Shown here: positions 31,589-39,821 of the stretch, one piece after another
How positions within the stretch are numbered: position 1 is the first letter of the stretch
Layout: each line of letters opens with the position of its first letter
Assembly (NCBI GenBank): GCA_023630585.1
Contig: CM042566.1
Location: forward strand, 3,766,754-3,830,753
From: Cranoglanis bouderius
Taxonomy: Eukaryota; Chordata; Actinopteri; Siluriformes; Cranoglanididae
Reading direction: 5' to 3'
DNA: 64,000 nucleotides
Program-made: the position numbers and the translations under genes
Notes under the pieces: model-generated
What the model was told of the DNA's origin: nothing
What the model saw: the letters and a program-made list of their open reading frames with translations, nothing else
The model's database searches: none

Positions 31589-34385
31589 ATGCAAAACTTC
31601 ACTTGAATTGCACTTTTGCATAATTGCATAATTCGACATTCTCATAGGCCCAGAAACACACAGTGCAAACCGAAGTCATTTATCACACTGGGAATAATGT
31701 CAGCGTACACAGTTCAGGTCTGTGTATGCTCTCTCTCACACTCGGTGCATGCTTTGTCAGCAGCTTTAACACCTCTGCCCGTCTCTTTATAAGTACAGAG
31801 AGCAAAAGTTGATCAAACTTTGACTGTGCATAAGCCTCTGAATGAAAATAAGTAAAGTATAAAACGCTTATGGACGTGCAGTTCTATCACTTACATTATA
31901 GCAGCTATAAACAGTCGTTCCCTCACTAGCCTCCCTTTATCTCTCCCTTGAAGTTAATAAGACAAAAAAATTCAACTTGTCATGTTAGAGAGAAACTGTA
32001 AAGCATAAACTCAGCTGTCCAGAAGGCTTTTATTTTACCAAATAATAGGACATCCATCACTATCTATGTTTCCATCCAAGTTGCGAATTTAACTAATCAT
32101 AATATCGCATATAAAGCACCGTTTCAATCCCATGTGTTCTCTCCGCCATTTTTACTTTTCCGGTCCAATTACCCAATCACATGATTTGTTGAGGCAAAGT
32201 CACATGTCTTTTTTTTTTGGATGCGCATGAATGAATTTATTCGGTAAATGTGTTTCCGTTGTAGTTTATGCGCATCTTCATATCGAATACAAAAATGATC
32301 CGCCTCAATTGAGCGCATACATAACTGGCTAAGCATGCGATACAGAGTCCAAAAGAAGGTCTAAAATGATGGTAATCGAGACATTTCAACTTAATTTACT
32401 TTGAGATATAAGTCAGAATACAAGGACATAATAAGTCGGTGTGTAAAAACGAACACACTAAATTGCTTTGTAATAAGAATTGTAATCAGAATTTGACAAT
32501 GCAGATTTTCTTAATGTTATAGATGCCACAGTGGACTGTAAATAAATAAATAAAGAATACAGTTTTTACTGCAGACTTTTAATATGAAGGAGTGTATTCA
32601 ACACTGCATTTTCTTTTCATTAGGATTAAGCTTGTTGAGCATTTTAATTACATATCAGCCATAATAATGCTCTCCATGTCATTTACTCATTTAATTCTGA
32701 CACAAGAGTCTTTATAATTAAAATATTTATCTCTGTGCTACTGAAATTAACTTGTCTTTAGGCCTGGGCTTTTTTTTTTTTTTTGGGAGATCTATGGTTG
32801 ACTCTTCCACCATTTTACAGCAGCTTTTTTCTCCTTACATAGTCCCAGCTACATGATGAGATACTAACTTACTTAAATATACAATGAGCCTCATTTATCT
32901 TTCAGTAAAGATGTGGGTAAATGTTTTCACAGGCCAAAAACCAAGAGGAAACTTCCTGCCAGATTTGTAAAAATGCTGTGCAAGGCAATAAGCACCTTAT
33001 GCATATGCTTATGTTTTAGTTTCTGTTTTGGCCCCGTCTCCGCCCCACACCATGCCACTGGTCTGTTCTCTGATTGTATTCACCTGTTTCGTGTTAGCCC
33101 TTGATTAGTTTGTCTACTTATACCCTTTTGTTTCTATTGTTGCGAAGTCTTGTTAAATGTAACCCTCTCTGCCTGTACTTTGCTATATTATAGAGCACAT
33201 AGATTTTACGCGCTTGCATCCTGCTGCCCAGCGCCATACATTACAGGTGTTAGTTATGGGTCGTTCATGAACGATTCGTTAATTTTGAGTCGATCTTTTA
33301 TATGACTCAGGAATAACGAGTTGTCTCAGAGAGTGTGTCGATCATCTTGTGTTGGCTGCGCATGAGCAACATCCTTTCTTTTAATTTGTAACATGAAAAC
33401 AACTCTGTACAGGAAATAGAACTGATTAGTTCACCTCCCAAGTCTTCTGGTCTGAGCCGTCGAATCTTTTGTCAAGTGTCAGCCACGTAGCCTCTGTACA
33501 GGAAACAGAACGGATTAGTTCACCTCCCGAGTCCCTACACCGGTCCGAGTCTTTCGTTCATTTGTCGTGACGTGACAGTCGCATGTATTCTGTATTGGAT
33601 ACAGAAATTAGTTCATAATTCCCAACCTTCCTTACAAACAAGTCAGGTTAGGCAGTTAGGTTTTATTTTTACTCTTACAGTCACACCACGTGTTTCTGTT
33701 CACAAATTTGAGCTTTTTTATTTCTTACAATTTATACATTTGTGAATTTCTGCCATGATGGTTCTTTTCCATAACATTGAATCTGGTAATAAAGAGTTAG
33801 TTAATGCTTTAAACTTTTCAGAGCCTCAGCCTATGCAGCTGTCACGTGACAAAAGAACGAATGACTCGGATCAGAAGACTCGGGAGGTGAACTAATCATT
33901 TTTCGTTTCCTGTAAATAGCCTATGAGTTTGTCATGTGTCAAAAGAATGATCATCAGAAATGAATCATTTCTGTTTCTCATCATTTGTCCTTGGCTGCAT
34001 TATAATTTTTTCTTTATTCGGAATATTTGCATTAGTAGACGTGTTGGGGAGGAATATGGCTATTGAAAATTTAACATTTTAATTTAATTCTGCTCAAATG
34101 AATGAAGTGAATGAAATGACGAATAAAGATTCGTTCGTTTTGCTGAACGAGATTCAAAGAGCCAAGTCAGTAAAAATGATCCGATCTTCCCATCACTAAC
34201 AGGTGTACAGAGGCAGACCTGAGGTCTGTAAGCAACGTAACACCGAAACATACGGGTTCAGATGGTATCCCGCTCTTGTCCTCTCTGACATGTGCCACTC
34301 AGAGTGAAAAAGTGTATCACGGGGCTGTTAGTACCTGTCATACAGTTCCTCCTGGTAGCAGTCATAGTCCAGCTCGTACTCTGAT
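16068..34385 (-). CDS. hnRNP C/RALY/RALYL-family RNA-binding protein, C-terminal five exons
   Basis: The exons 34335-34385, 23755-23915, 21954-22067, 18497-18651 and 16068-16106 join in phase at GT/AG sites to 172 residues plus stop. The family comprises nuclear hnRNP proteins that bind RNA with one RRM and oligomerise through a basic-leucine-zipper-like coiled coil. Evidence: SEYELDYDCYQEELYDR matches the RALY/hnRNP C segment around FDYDYYRDDFYDR, VFDYQRVP matches LFDYxxRVP, and LKMEELQTIKRELTMIK matches the zipper start KLKSDELQTIKKELTQIK of RALYL. Unlike known members there is a Ser/Arg-rich stretch between these segments, a Ser/Pro-rich segment after the coil, and a short acidic end, MNDHNSDMEDEM. 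RRM exons were not found up to 64000. RALYL looks closest in the zipper, but I leave the symbol open. Confidence 0.87.
16867..17489 (+). mobile_element. Non-autonomous Tc1/mariner-type interspersed repeat
   Basis: It starts CAGTACTACCCTTCAGAAGC after TA (16865-16866) and ends TTACCTCAACTG before TA (17490-17491). The interior (GTTCAAAAGTTTACACCCCC, GAAGGATTTTTCTGAAGAAC-like sequence) is a repeat I recognise from other fish genomes. Its 132-codon open frame has no recognisable domain and is probably not a gene. Confidence 0.7.
17889..18003. repeat. (GT)n microsatellite with GGGT-rich tail
   Basis: About 41 GT units to 17970, then GGGTGGGTGGGTGTGTGGGT variants. The tail has four closely spaced G3 runs and could form a G-quadruplex. 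Confidence 0.97.
18365..18390. repeat. (AC)n microsatellite
   Basis: 13 AC units within the last intron of the RALY-like gene. Confidence 0.95.
18497..18651 (-). CDS. RALY-like gene, Ser/Pro-rich exon after the zipper
   Basis: This 155-nt exon runs from acceptor TGTGCTGCAG to donor ATG|GTGACA, which is weak. It completes a Gly codon and encodes SPFSHGGSSGGSPYHPSTSS, then REGSPRTPSPRRGARRD, then TPELGEASDDELHM. SPRTPSPRR holds possible SP phosphosites. SDDEL recalls the EEEL acidic box near the end of RALY. If the weak donor is not used, the frame stays open to 18314 through a (CA)n tract, which I think unlikely. Confidence 0.8.
18785..19015 (-). mobile_element. Decayed tRNA-derived SINE
   Basis: Reverse-oriented pieces of the SINE seen at 22766 and 45024 are recognisable: GGAACCAATCCCAGGAACAC, a stretch with GGGCACCATGCACACACACA, GGGGCAATTTAGCATAGC, and AAACCCACAGGGAGAACTG. 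The tRNA-like head is largely lost. A (CA)n/(TACA) stretch at 18871-18903 is inside. Confidence 0.6.
21168..21778. mobile_element. Non-autonomous hAT transposon with perfect 8-bp TSD
   Basis: Termini CAGGCTTGGGAG and, as complement, CAGGGTTGGGAG are imperfect inverted repeats. The target TACGCAGT is duplicated exactly on both sides (21160-21167 and 21779-21786), the hAT signature. The length is 611 bp with no transposase. It lies 175 bp from the donor of the zipper exon. Confidence 0.93.
21954..22067 (-). CDS. RALY-like gene, leucine-zipper exon
   Basis: This 114-nt exon runs from acceptor GTCTCTGCAG to donor CACAG|GTCAGT. With the split Leu codon it encodes LKMEELQTIKRELTMIK, VQIDGLLDSLDRMDR and QRQEHT. 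The heptad spacing of L, I, I, L and L residues makes a coiled coil. It aligns over its whole length with the oligomerisation zipper of RALYL/RALY/hnRNP C and is the strongest family evidence. Confidence 0.93.
22766..23078 (-). mobile_element. tRNA-derived SINE, full-length copy
   Basis: On the minus strand it starts GGGGGCAGGTGGCTTGGTGG (A-box region), has GGTTGGGGGTTCGATTCC (B box), then the central GTTTCCTCCAGGTACTCTGG-type core, and ends in (GGAT)n. This organisation fits the V-SINE-type families of fish. Confidence 0.9.
23240..23437. repeat. Dispersed repeat family A, fragment
   Basis: TTTCCAGTTTCTCTGTAACA, a purine-rich GAGGAAACCGAGAG stretch and ATTTATAACTGCTCTATAAC followed by GTAAGTGATAACAAGAACTA match modules at 25740, 46965 and 52670. 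Confidence 0.65.
23438..23491 (-). mobile_element. tRNA-like SINE head
   Basis: On the minus strand it reads GGGCAGTGGTGGCTCAGTGG, then TTAAGACGTTGAGCTGAAGG and a B-box-like GAGTTCAAG. It is homologous to the 50-bp insertion at 52957-53006. It sits inside a family A copy. Confidence 0.75.
23755..23915 (-). CDS. RALY-like gene, Ser/Arg-rich exon
   Basis: This 161-nt exon follows acceptor ATTCTTCAG, completes an Arg codon, and encodes VFDYQRVPSAVPALPHSSS, then LAKRARSSSSRQRRSRDR, then SSSKSSSRPHSSSRAK. The donor is AAGT|GTACAC, chosen because only it gives the phase that makes the conserved LK-x-x-EL start of the next exon. VFDYxRVP and KRAR match the family. The RS/SR stretch replaces the shorter basic linker of RALYL and hnRNP C and resembles SR splicing-factor tails. 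Confidence 0.85.
23963..23995. repeat. (AC)n microsatellite
   Basis: About 16 AC units, 48 bp upstream of the Ser/Arg exon acceptor. Confidence 0.95.
24086..24905. repeat. Decayed tandem repeat array, about ten units
   Basis: The phrase AGGATTTCTGAGAG or a close variant recurs near 24086, 24200, 24330, 24407, 24508, 24580, 24662, 24770, 24839 and 24900, each time followed by a TTTAT-x-CATATTCATAAA-like segment and by GCTAACxCTAGCTAAT-like sequence. Spacing is 60-130 bp, so units have suffered indels. Confidence 0.8.
25099..25142. repeat. (GT)n microsatellite
   Basis: About 20 GT units ending in GCGCGC. Confidence 0.96.
25740..26135. repeat. Dispersed repeat family A copy
   Basis: It contains GTTTTCTACCACGGGAAAG, GCAGTTTCTCTGTATCATGA, GTTATAGCTGCCTTAGCGTA, GATGTTCCACATCATTAATT, TGACAAACTGCTGTGGTATA and AGAGGAATAAACACTCCAAC, then the mirror part GATTATTTTCCCATAACATC. 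It is one of the better-preserved copies. Confidence 0.7.
27415..28338. repeat. (TTTC)n composite satellite with spaced linker units
   Basis: Runs of TTTC are divided again and again by two kinds of linker: TATAAGTATACTGATTTTTC or its ACTTTTC variant, and AAATTATATCTACTTTTCTC. At least a dozen blocks are visible, some in the same order, such as the pairs around 27420-27560 and 27780-27900, so larger segments were duplicated. Confidence 0.95.
28553..28662 (-). mobile_element. 5'-truncated tRNA-derived SINE with 14-bp TSD
   Basis: Only the 3' part of the SINE remains (CAGGGTGTCCCCCGCCTTGT through GGGATAGGCTCCAGG to the GGAT tail on the minus strand). The target CTCTTCTSTATCAT is duplicated at 28541-28554 and 28663-28676 with one mismatch, as expected for LINE-driven retroposition. 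Confidence 0.88.
28735..29230. repeat. Dispersed repeat family A, two adjoining partial copies
   Basis: Modules ATAAATGGATAAAAACTATG and ATTGACAAACTACTGTGCTA (28795-28885) are followed at 29050 by GACGTTCCACAACGTTAAAT and AAGAGGAATAAAACACTTCA. Equivalent modules appear twice in series, so two copies lie next to each other. Confidence 0.65.
29717..29841. repeat. (AC)n followed by (GA)n
   Basis: About 30 AC units (29717-29777), then TATGA and about 30 GA units (29781-29841). Frames through it are not genes. Confidence 0.97.
29951..29979. repeat. (CTC)n trinucleotide tract
   Basis: About nine CTC units. Confidence 0.95.
30067..30364. repeat. (TTTC)n composite, second block, ending in (CA)n
   Basis: It has the same linkers as at 27415-28338 (AAGTATATTGACTTTTCTC, AAATTATATTTACTTTTC, AATAAAGTATATCTACTTTT), so it is a second copy of that satellite 1.7 kb away. 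(CA)n follows at 30316-30364. Confidence 0.93.
30471..30633. repeat. Imperfect (CA)n tract, 163 bp
   Basis: CA units interrupted by regularly placed CACAAACACA and CACGCACA variants. Confidence 0.97.
30928..30964. repeat. (GTT)n microsatellite
   Basis: About 12 GTT units. Confidence 0.96.
31247..31310. repeat. (TG)n microsatellite
   Basis: About 31 TG units. Confidence 0.97.
31535..31588. repeat. (GA)n microsatellite
   Basis: About 26 GA units with one AAA interruption. Confidence 0.96.
31845..32045. repeat. Dispersed repeat family A, fragment
   Basis: It holds TTACATTATAGCAGCTATAA, GTCGTTCCCTCACTAGCCTC and CAACTTGTCATGTTAGAGAG, the complement order of modules in the copies at 25740 and 52670. 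Confidence 0.6.
33251..34198. mobile_element. Non-autonomous hAT transposon with perfect 8-bp TSD
   Basis: The ends TAGTTATGGG and, as complement, TAGTGATGGG are inverted repeats. The target ACAGGTGT is exactly duplicated (33243-33250 and 34199-34206). Inside, GATTAGTTCACCTCCC occurs directly twice (33424 and 33513) and once inverted (33882-33897), so the interior can fold back. The length is 948 bp, with no transposase. It ends 136 bp from the donor of exon 34335-34385. Confidence 0.95.
34335..34385 (-). CDS. RALY-like gene, exon just after the RRM (17 codons)
   Basis: This 51-nt exon runs from acceptor GTCTCATTGCAG to donor GACAG|GTACTA. It encodes SEYELDYDCYQEELYD and the first two bases of an Arg codon finished by the next exon. 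It aligns with the GYIFDYDYYRDDFYDR segment that follows the RRM in RALY and RALYL. It is the most upstream exon found. Confidence 0.9.
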
Positions 34386-34449
34386 CTGCAATGAGACAGA
34401 AAGAGGAAAAGTGTGAGTGAAAAGCACAAAGAAGCTGTCATTTAAGCTC

Positions 34450-34455
34450 GCACAC

Positions 34456-34499
<44 letters not shown>
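34450..34499. repeat. (CA)n microsatellite
   Basis: About 25 CA units, 65 bp upstream of the exon acceptor at 34385. Confidence 0.97.
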
Positions 34500-34501
<2 letters not shown>

Positions 34502-35157
34502 CGGCCTTCACTCTGTCCATTCTTACACCTGACAGTGATGGCTCAGTGCTCGTGTGTGACCTTGTTGTCATGTGTCAAGAGTCAGAGGCTTAACACCGGA
34601 TTGAGCCTTTAAGATTATCACAGGTGTGTAAGTGAGTTCACATTTTCTTTGGATTGACATGATTTTTTTTTTTTTTTTTTTTTCAGGACAAATTTTTCTA
34701 TTCTAAGCCAAAATGCCCTGTCCAGAATTATTGGCACCTGTCATAAAAATTCACCCTATCATCAGGAGATTGTTTGTTGTTGAGTATGAATCCTGAAGAT
34801 GCCACAGCAATCCGTGGTCAGGGGTACAAGAGAGCAAAACTGCATACTCTCTCTCTCCCCTATTAATCACAGAAGCACTAACCAATTGTAAAGCATCTGT
34901 GAGCTCATGAATGAAAAAGAGGATGGATAATGCTTTCCTCCTAGTGTGCTTGAAAAGCTGCAGATAGCTCGGCTTCATGTGTCTTGGATGAAACACGTTA
35001 GACTTCACTCTCAAAGCTCAGTAGCTGTTGTGTGATAAAGGAGAGCTGGCTGGTAGGTGGGAATTGGCCTAAACCAAATTAGGGAGAAAATTGGGGGGAA
35101 GTCCCCTAATTTTTCTTAACTGATTGAATGGAAAACTCTTGCACATCATTTTGGTCA

Positions 35158-35398
35158 CACCAGGGTCCCTGGTTTGAACCTGATCTCGGGTTACTGTCTG
35201 TGTGGGGTTTCGCTTTGTTCTCCTGTGTCCCTGTGTTTACCCTCTAGGTTATCCAGTTTCCTCCATCCTCCCGAAAACATACCGGGAGGTGGACTGGCTA
35301 CACAAATTTACCCCTAGGTGTGAATGTGTATTCCCATTCCATGCCCACTGTTCCTGGGATAGGCTCCAGGTCCACCGTGACCCTGACCAGAATCACTA
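35158..35398 (+). mobile_element. Decayed tRNA-derived SINE
   Basis: Recognisable parts are GTTTGAACCTGATCTCGGG (B-box region), TATCCAGTTTCCTCCATCCT, GTTCCTGGGATAGGCTCCAG and CACCGTGACCCTGACCAG. Confidence 0.7.
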
Positions 35399-35824
35399 GT
35401 TTCTCAAAAATAAAATAAACTTATAATTATATGCATTTTATTTATGGGAATGTGTAAGTGATGACATTCTTCATACCCATTCATACCCAGGAATTAGAAA
35501 CTAAAGCACAGGTACAGTATATTTAGCTGTGATAGCTAAGAATATACTAATCATTGAGTACGCTCAAAAGTTTTTGTACACTTTTCTGTCCATACTTTTA
35601 TACATACTGTATGTTTCCAGCTCGAGAGGACACATGCTGTTCGTGGACTGAAGCCAGCTGAAAATAGCTGTTTGTTTTTGACGCTTCTCTGATAGTTGAA
35701 AATCCCCGTTAATTGTCTCTTGCTATGTGCTGATAAAATTAGCACCTGATTTATGCTATGAGTGAGTGCAGTGATGATAATGAGACCTGAGACTGTAATG
35801 ACCTGTCAGTGGTACACACACACC

Positions 35825-35828
35825 TGTG

Positions 35829-35866
<38 letters not shown>

Positions 35867-35879
35867 CGAGAGAGAGAGA
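35825..35879. repeat. (GT)n followed by (GA)n
   Basis: About 20 GT units then GAGCGAGAGAGAGAGA. Confidence 0.95.
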
Positions 35880-36089
35880 AATTGAAAAACATTGAAGCGA
35901 GGCACGGTCTCATTTCACTTTGTTGTTTGCACACATTATCATTTTTATGATATTATTTTTTTTTAAATATAGCTACAGACAGTGTATATCTCATATATCA
36001 CACGTACATGACAGTTCTGGGTCGTGTTTGTTTCATCTGCATGGGGCGTGGGGTAAATGAGAATACCCAGTGAGAATATGCTTTAAGTG

Positions 36090-36175
<86 letters not shown>
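36090..36175. repeat. (CA)n microsatellite
   Basis: About 42 CA units with one CAAACA interruption. Confidence 0.97.
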
Positions 36176-36177
<2 letters not shown>

Positions 36178-36270
36178 CTGCTACTGGAAATTCTCCAAGC
36201 TTCTAATTCCTGTTGCTTTCAGTTAACAGATGCATCTGTAAACATGTCAGGCACTGCGACCAGCTGCTGT

Positions 36271-36272
<2 letters not shown>

Positions 36273-36334
<62 letters not shown>
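36273..36334. repeat. (CA)n microsatellite
   Basis: About 31 CA units. Confidence 0.97.
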
Positions 36335-36335
<1 letters not shown>

Positions 36336-36439
36336 CCCAACAATAATTGTGAGCGTATACAATTAAACAGGTGCAGGCCTGAGAGACAATAAAAAAATTA
36401 AAAAAAACAAGGCCACAGACAATTCTTGATCAAAGCAGT

Positions 36440-36510
36440 GCTTTATTACAACATAGAGGCAAGGTTTCGATCCACCGCTGGATCTTCTCAGGTCGAATAC
36501 CGTACTTACC
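36440..36510 (-). mobile_element. Possible retroelement 3'-end fragment
   Basis: On the minus strand it reads CGACCTGAGAAGATCCAGCG and GTGGATCGAAACCTTGCC, a type of short hairpin seen near the 3' ends of some fish repeats. The class is uncertain. Confidence 0.35.
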
Positions 36511-36774
36511 CACTCATACACATGGCCTGTCAATCACCTAAACAAAGATATGACTCGGAAAGAAGTGTTTATTTGCCAGAACTGTAGATGCCTACTGATC
36601 ATAAAGGGCTTAACCTAAAATCAAAAGATATGCCGAGATATGTGGAGAAAGTTCTCCGTATTCAGACTTGCGCTTTAGTGGAGCTTAAGTCACTTTACTG
36701 AAACAACAATCCTCAGGTCAGGAGTTTTTTCGCTTCCTTTAAAGGAAAAAAAATCACATTTATTGCTGTCAACT

Positions 36775-37085
36775 GCGATAAAATTATATAAGGAATAAAA
36801 CACGCGGAGGTGTGCTGTTATAGGAAAATAATCAATGACAGAATGGTGTGATTAGGCACCACATGAAACGGAGTTACCGTTACCAACCCGAAGTTAATTA
36901 TTATCCTATAACAGCAGTGTTTTATTCCTCTCATACAACATCAATCTACCAACGAGTACAATTTTTGTTTATTAAAGGACACATCATACGTCAGTCCAGC
37001 CTCTTCACCAGCCTCTCTTTTGTCTCTCTTGAAGGTAATACAATGATACAACTGAGAAAATGTTCAGAAAACATCCACTTTGAGA
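36775..37085. repeat. Dispersed repeat family A copy with palindromic core
   Basis: GGAATAAAACACGCGGAGGT and GCTGTTATAGGAAAATAATC are mirrored by ATTATCCTATAACAGCAGTG and TTTTATTCCTCTCATAC about 100 bp later. The flank then carries family modules such as TTGTTTATTAAAGGACAC and CCTCTCTTTTGTCTCTC. Confidence 0.7.
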
Positions 37086-37349
37086 TCCTTTTTTTTTTCA
37101 AATGAATTTATCAAAGGTCAAGGGCAACACCGTAGTTGTTTTTCCACTCACTCATAGTGATATTTGACAAGCTGGTTTTTTTTTTGGAGGACAAATGTTC
37201 AATGAAACTGTTAATTAAATAATTATATCGTCACTGGGACACACTGGTACATTCTTAGGACTTATTTGGCCCTAATTCCTGTGTTTAAATAACATCCTAT
37301 AGTAATGTTCAGACATTCACATAGTATTAGAAAATTGGTGGCCAAATCC

Positions 37350-37657
37350 AGGGGGCACGGTGGCTTAGAGGTTATCATGTTTGCCTCATACCTTCGGGGT
37401 TGGAGGTTTGAATCCTGCCTCTGCCCTGTGTGCACATTCATGAGTTTGCATATTCTCCCTGTGCTTCGGGGGTTTCCTCCAGGTACTCCGGTTTCCTCCC
37501 CCAGTCCAAAGACATGCGTTGTAGGCTGATTGGCATTTCCAAATTGTATGTAGTGTGTGAATGTGTGTGTGTGATCTGTTGGCACCCCACCCAGGATGTC
37601 CCCCACCTTGTTCCCCGAGTTCCCTGGGTTAGGCTCCAGGCTCCAGATGGATGGATG
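37350..37657 (+). mobile_element. tRNA-derived SINE, full-length copy
   Basis: It starts AGGGGGCACGGTGGCTTAGA, has GGAGGTTTGAATCCTGCC (B box), TCCGGTTTCCTCCCCCAGTC and GTTAGGCTCCAGG, and ends in (GGAT)n. A short target duplication, GYCAAATCC, flanks it (37341-37349 and 37658-37666). Confidence 0.92.
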
Positions 37658-38163
37658 GTCAAATCCGATTCACCTCCTATAAGATCCCAGGCTTTTCTAT
37701 TTTACTTATTCAGTGTAATGTCCATCTTCACTAGGTGTAAAAATGTTAACTAACGCTGTTGGTGAAGATTTAAAGCAATATTACCTAAGATTGTTAGGTA
37801 ATGCAGAAAGTAGGTAATATTAATAGTTAGGTAATGCAACAAAGTACCAGGCCTGTCGGGGAACAGAGGTTAAGCCTTTCACGTGACGCTGATGGATAGA
37901 GGAGTTCTGTGACTGTCAAGAACAACAAACAGGCTTAGACCTGATGAAGATGCTTTTGGTGATCAAAACATGGCATCACTTTAAAGTGACAACATAGAGA
38001 GTATGCCCCTCCCACCCAGAGAACACGGACAATTTTGCTCCCTTGGCTCCCGGCCATTGATCATCAGGATTCAAACTCATGACGTCCTGATGAGAGCGCT
38101 ATGATGGACTGTGTATCAGGTTCATGAAGCTGAGAGAATTCTTGATTACTGTTGTTTTATAAT

Positions 38164-38166
<3 letters not shown>

Positions 38167-38234
<68 letters not shown>

Positions 38235-38238
38235 CTCT
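38167..38238. repeat. (CT)n microsatellite
   Basis: About 35 CT units with one CG variant; able to form triplex DNA. Confidence 0.97.
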
Positions 38239-38929
38239 CCTGGCAGCAGGCTACAAATAATCACTAATAAGTGGCAGTGTTTATGCTCCATACAGGCTTT
38301 GCCAAACGTGGTTTACGATTGCGCCTAAGCTCCGGGTGATTAATGAGACGGCCCTCCGTTTTTCTGAATGCATCTGCAGTCGGAGACGGCGCACATCTAC
38401 ATTTTCCGCCAGTCAATTTTGGGCAGCTCTGAATCATCGCTCGCACTTCTGCTGACATTTTTATTATCCAGTTAGACTGAAAGCGCTCTCTCTCAGCCAA
38501 TCACTGTCTGTCAGCGACTAAAAAAAAACCTCCACGTTGTAAATCAAGACAAATAAACAACAACATGACAGATTTGGCAATAGCACAAAGACAATTACAG
38601 CAAAAATCGACAATTTATTTGTATTTCCAATAAGACTGTGACTGATAGAGACAGTTCAAGTGTAGATTCTCTTTGTGAGATGAGGAAGCAGAGACGCTAT
38701 CGCAACTTCCTGCGTCCTTTCTAACTTTCTGGGACATTGTTATCGGTGTGACATCTTGTAGGTCAATTTAGCCCCATTTTCCTATCAGACGTGTCATCCT
38801 AAGAGCAGTCGTTTAGAGAATCTTTAGAGAATCACTGCTTCACAATTCTTTGAGTGAAAGCCTGTTACCAAAATAATGCATGCACCTGTAGAAAAGCTGA
38901 TCGCCTGTCTCGCTAGGTCAGAACGGCAG

Positions 38930-39250
38930 GTCTTTTCAATCAGGAATGGTTTGAGGAACATGACAAAGAGTTCAAGGTGTTGACTTGGCCTCCAAGTTCC
39001 CCAGATCTCAATCCGATTGAGCATCTGTAGGATGTGCTGGACAAACAAGTCAGATCCACGGAGGCCCCACCTCGCAACTTGCTGAACAGGACTTAAAGGA
39101 TCTGCTGCTAACGTCTTGGTGCCAGATACCACAGCACACCTTCAGAGGTCTTGTGGAGTCCATGCCTCGAGGGGTCAGAGCTGTTTTGGTCACACAAGGG
39201 GGACCTACACAACATTAGGCAGGTGGTTTTAATGTTATGGCTGATGGGTG
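38930..39250 (+). mobile_element. Tc1-like element, 3' remnant
   Basis: The plus strand reads as transposase C-terminus: WFEEHDKEFKVLTWPPSSPD, LNPIEHL, then a TAG (39028-39030) where Trp is expected, then DVLDKQVRSTEAPPRNL. The 3' end TTTTAATGTTATGGCTGATG runs into a TA at 39251. It is the same family as the 5' fragment at 50352. Confidence 0.85.
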
Positions 39251-39376
39251 TATCATACTTAACATTACCATTACTGTCAAAAATATCATGACAATGCAAA
39301 AATACCTTGAAAGAACACACCAGAGTTTATCAATCTAATTTCTATTCAGTAGACTTTTCAGTAAGAAACAAAAAAG

Positions 39377-39377
<1 letters not shown>

Positions 39378-39444
<67 letters not shown>
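39378..39444. repeat. (TG)n microsatellite
   Basis: About 33 TG units; its complement follows 190 bp later. Confidence 0.97.
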
Positions 39445-39633
39445 TTGAGGACAGTGTGAAAGTGCTGCTATCTAACCATCACAGGGCCATTTCAGCTGAG
39501 GGAGGACACCGGTGATTTTCTCCTGTTTTCTTGCTCTATAAGTGCTATTAGAAATTATAGGGTCTTCAGAGTCTGTAAATTGGAATAGTTCCACTCAAGA
39601 AAGAGGTGCCAGGAGCACTCAGCTACACCTTCA

Positions 39634-39702
<69 letters not shown>
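39634..39702. repeat. (AC)n microsatellite
   Basis: About 34 AC units, opposite in polarity to the tracts at 39378 and 39785. Confidence 0.97.
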
Positions 39703-39704
<2 letters not shown>

Positions 39705-39783
39705 TGGTGTGCAAACGCTAAAAGCTTATCAGAAACACTCAGAGCTTGAAGTGTGGTCATGAGCTTTTTAGTATAGCTATGGC

Positions 39784-39784
<1 letters not shown>

Positions 39785-39817
<33 letters not shown>
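39785..39817. repeat. (GT)n microsatellite
   Basis: About 16 GT units. Confidence 0.96.

Positions 39818-39821
<4 letters not shown>

Larger units (their letters stand above)
23916..34334 (-). other. RALY-like gene 10.4-kb intron
   Basis: Very repeat-rich. It holds a decayed tandem array (24086-24905), the TTTC composite satellite (27415-28338), long CA, GA, GT and TTTC tracts between 29.7 and 31.6 kb, a truncated SINE (28553-28662) and a hAT element (33251-34198). Unique-looking stretches at 26790-27330 and 32470-32765 may be regulatory. No further coding exon is needed, since the flanking exons join in phase. Confidence 0.75.

Noticed and set aside
37262..37753. Frames of 74-114 codons on both strands
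   Set aside because: They are translations of the SINE at 37350-37657 and its flanks; the same holds for frames at 45000-45438.
38264..38500. 78-codon minus-strand frame as a protein
   Set aside because: No recognisable family and no splice sites; better viewed as a possible regulatory stretch.
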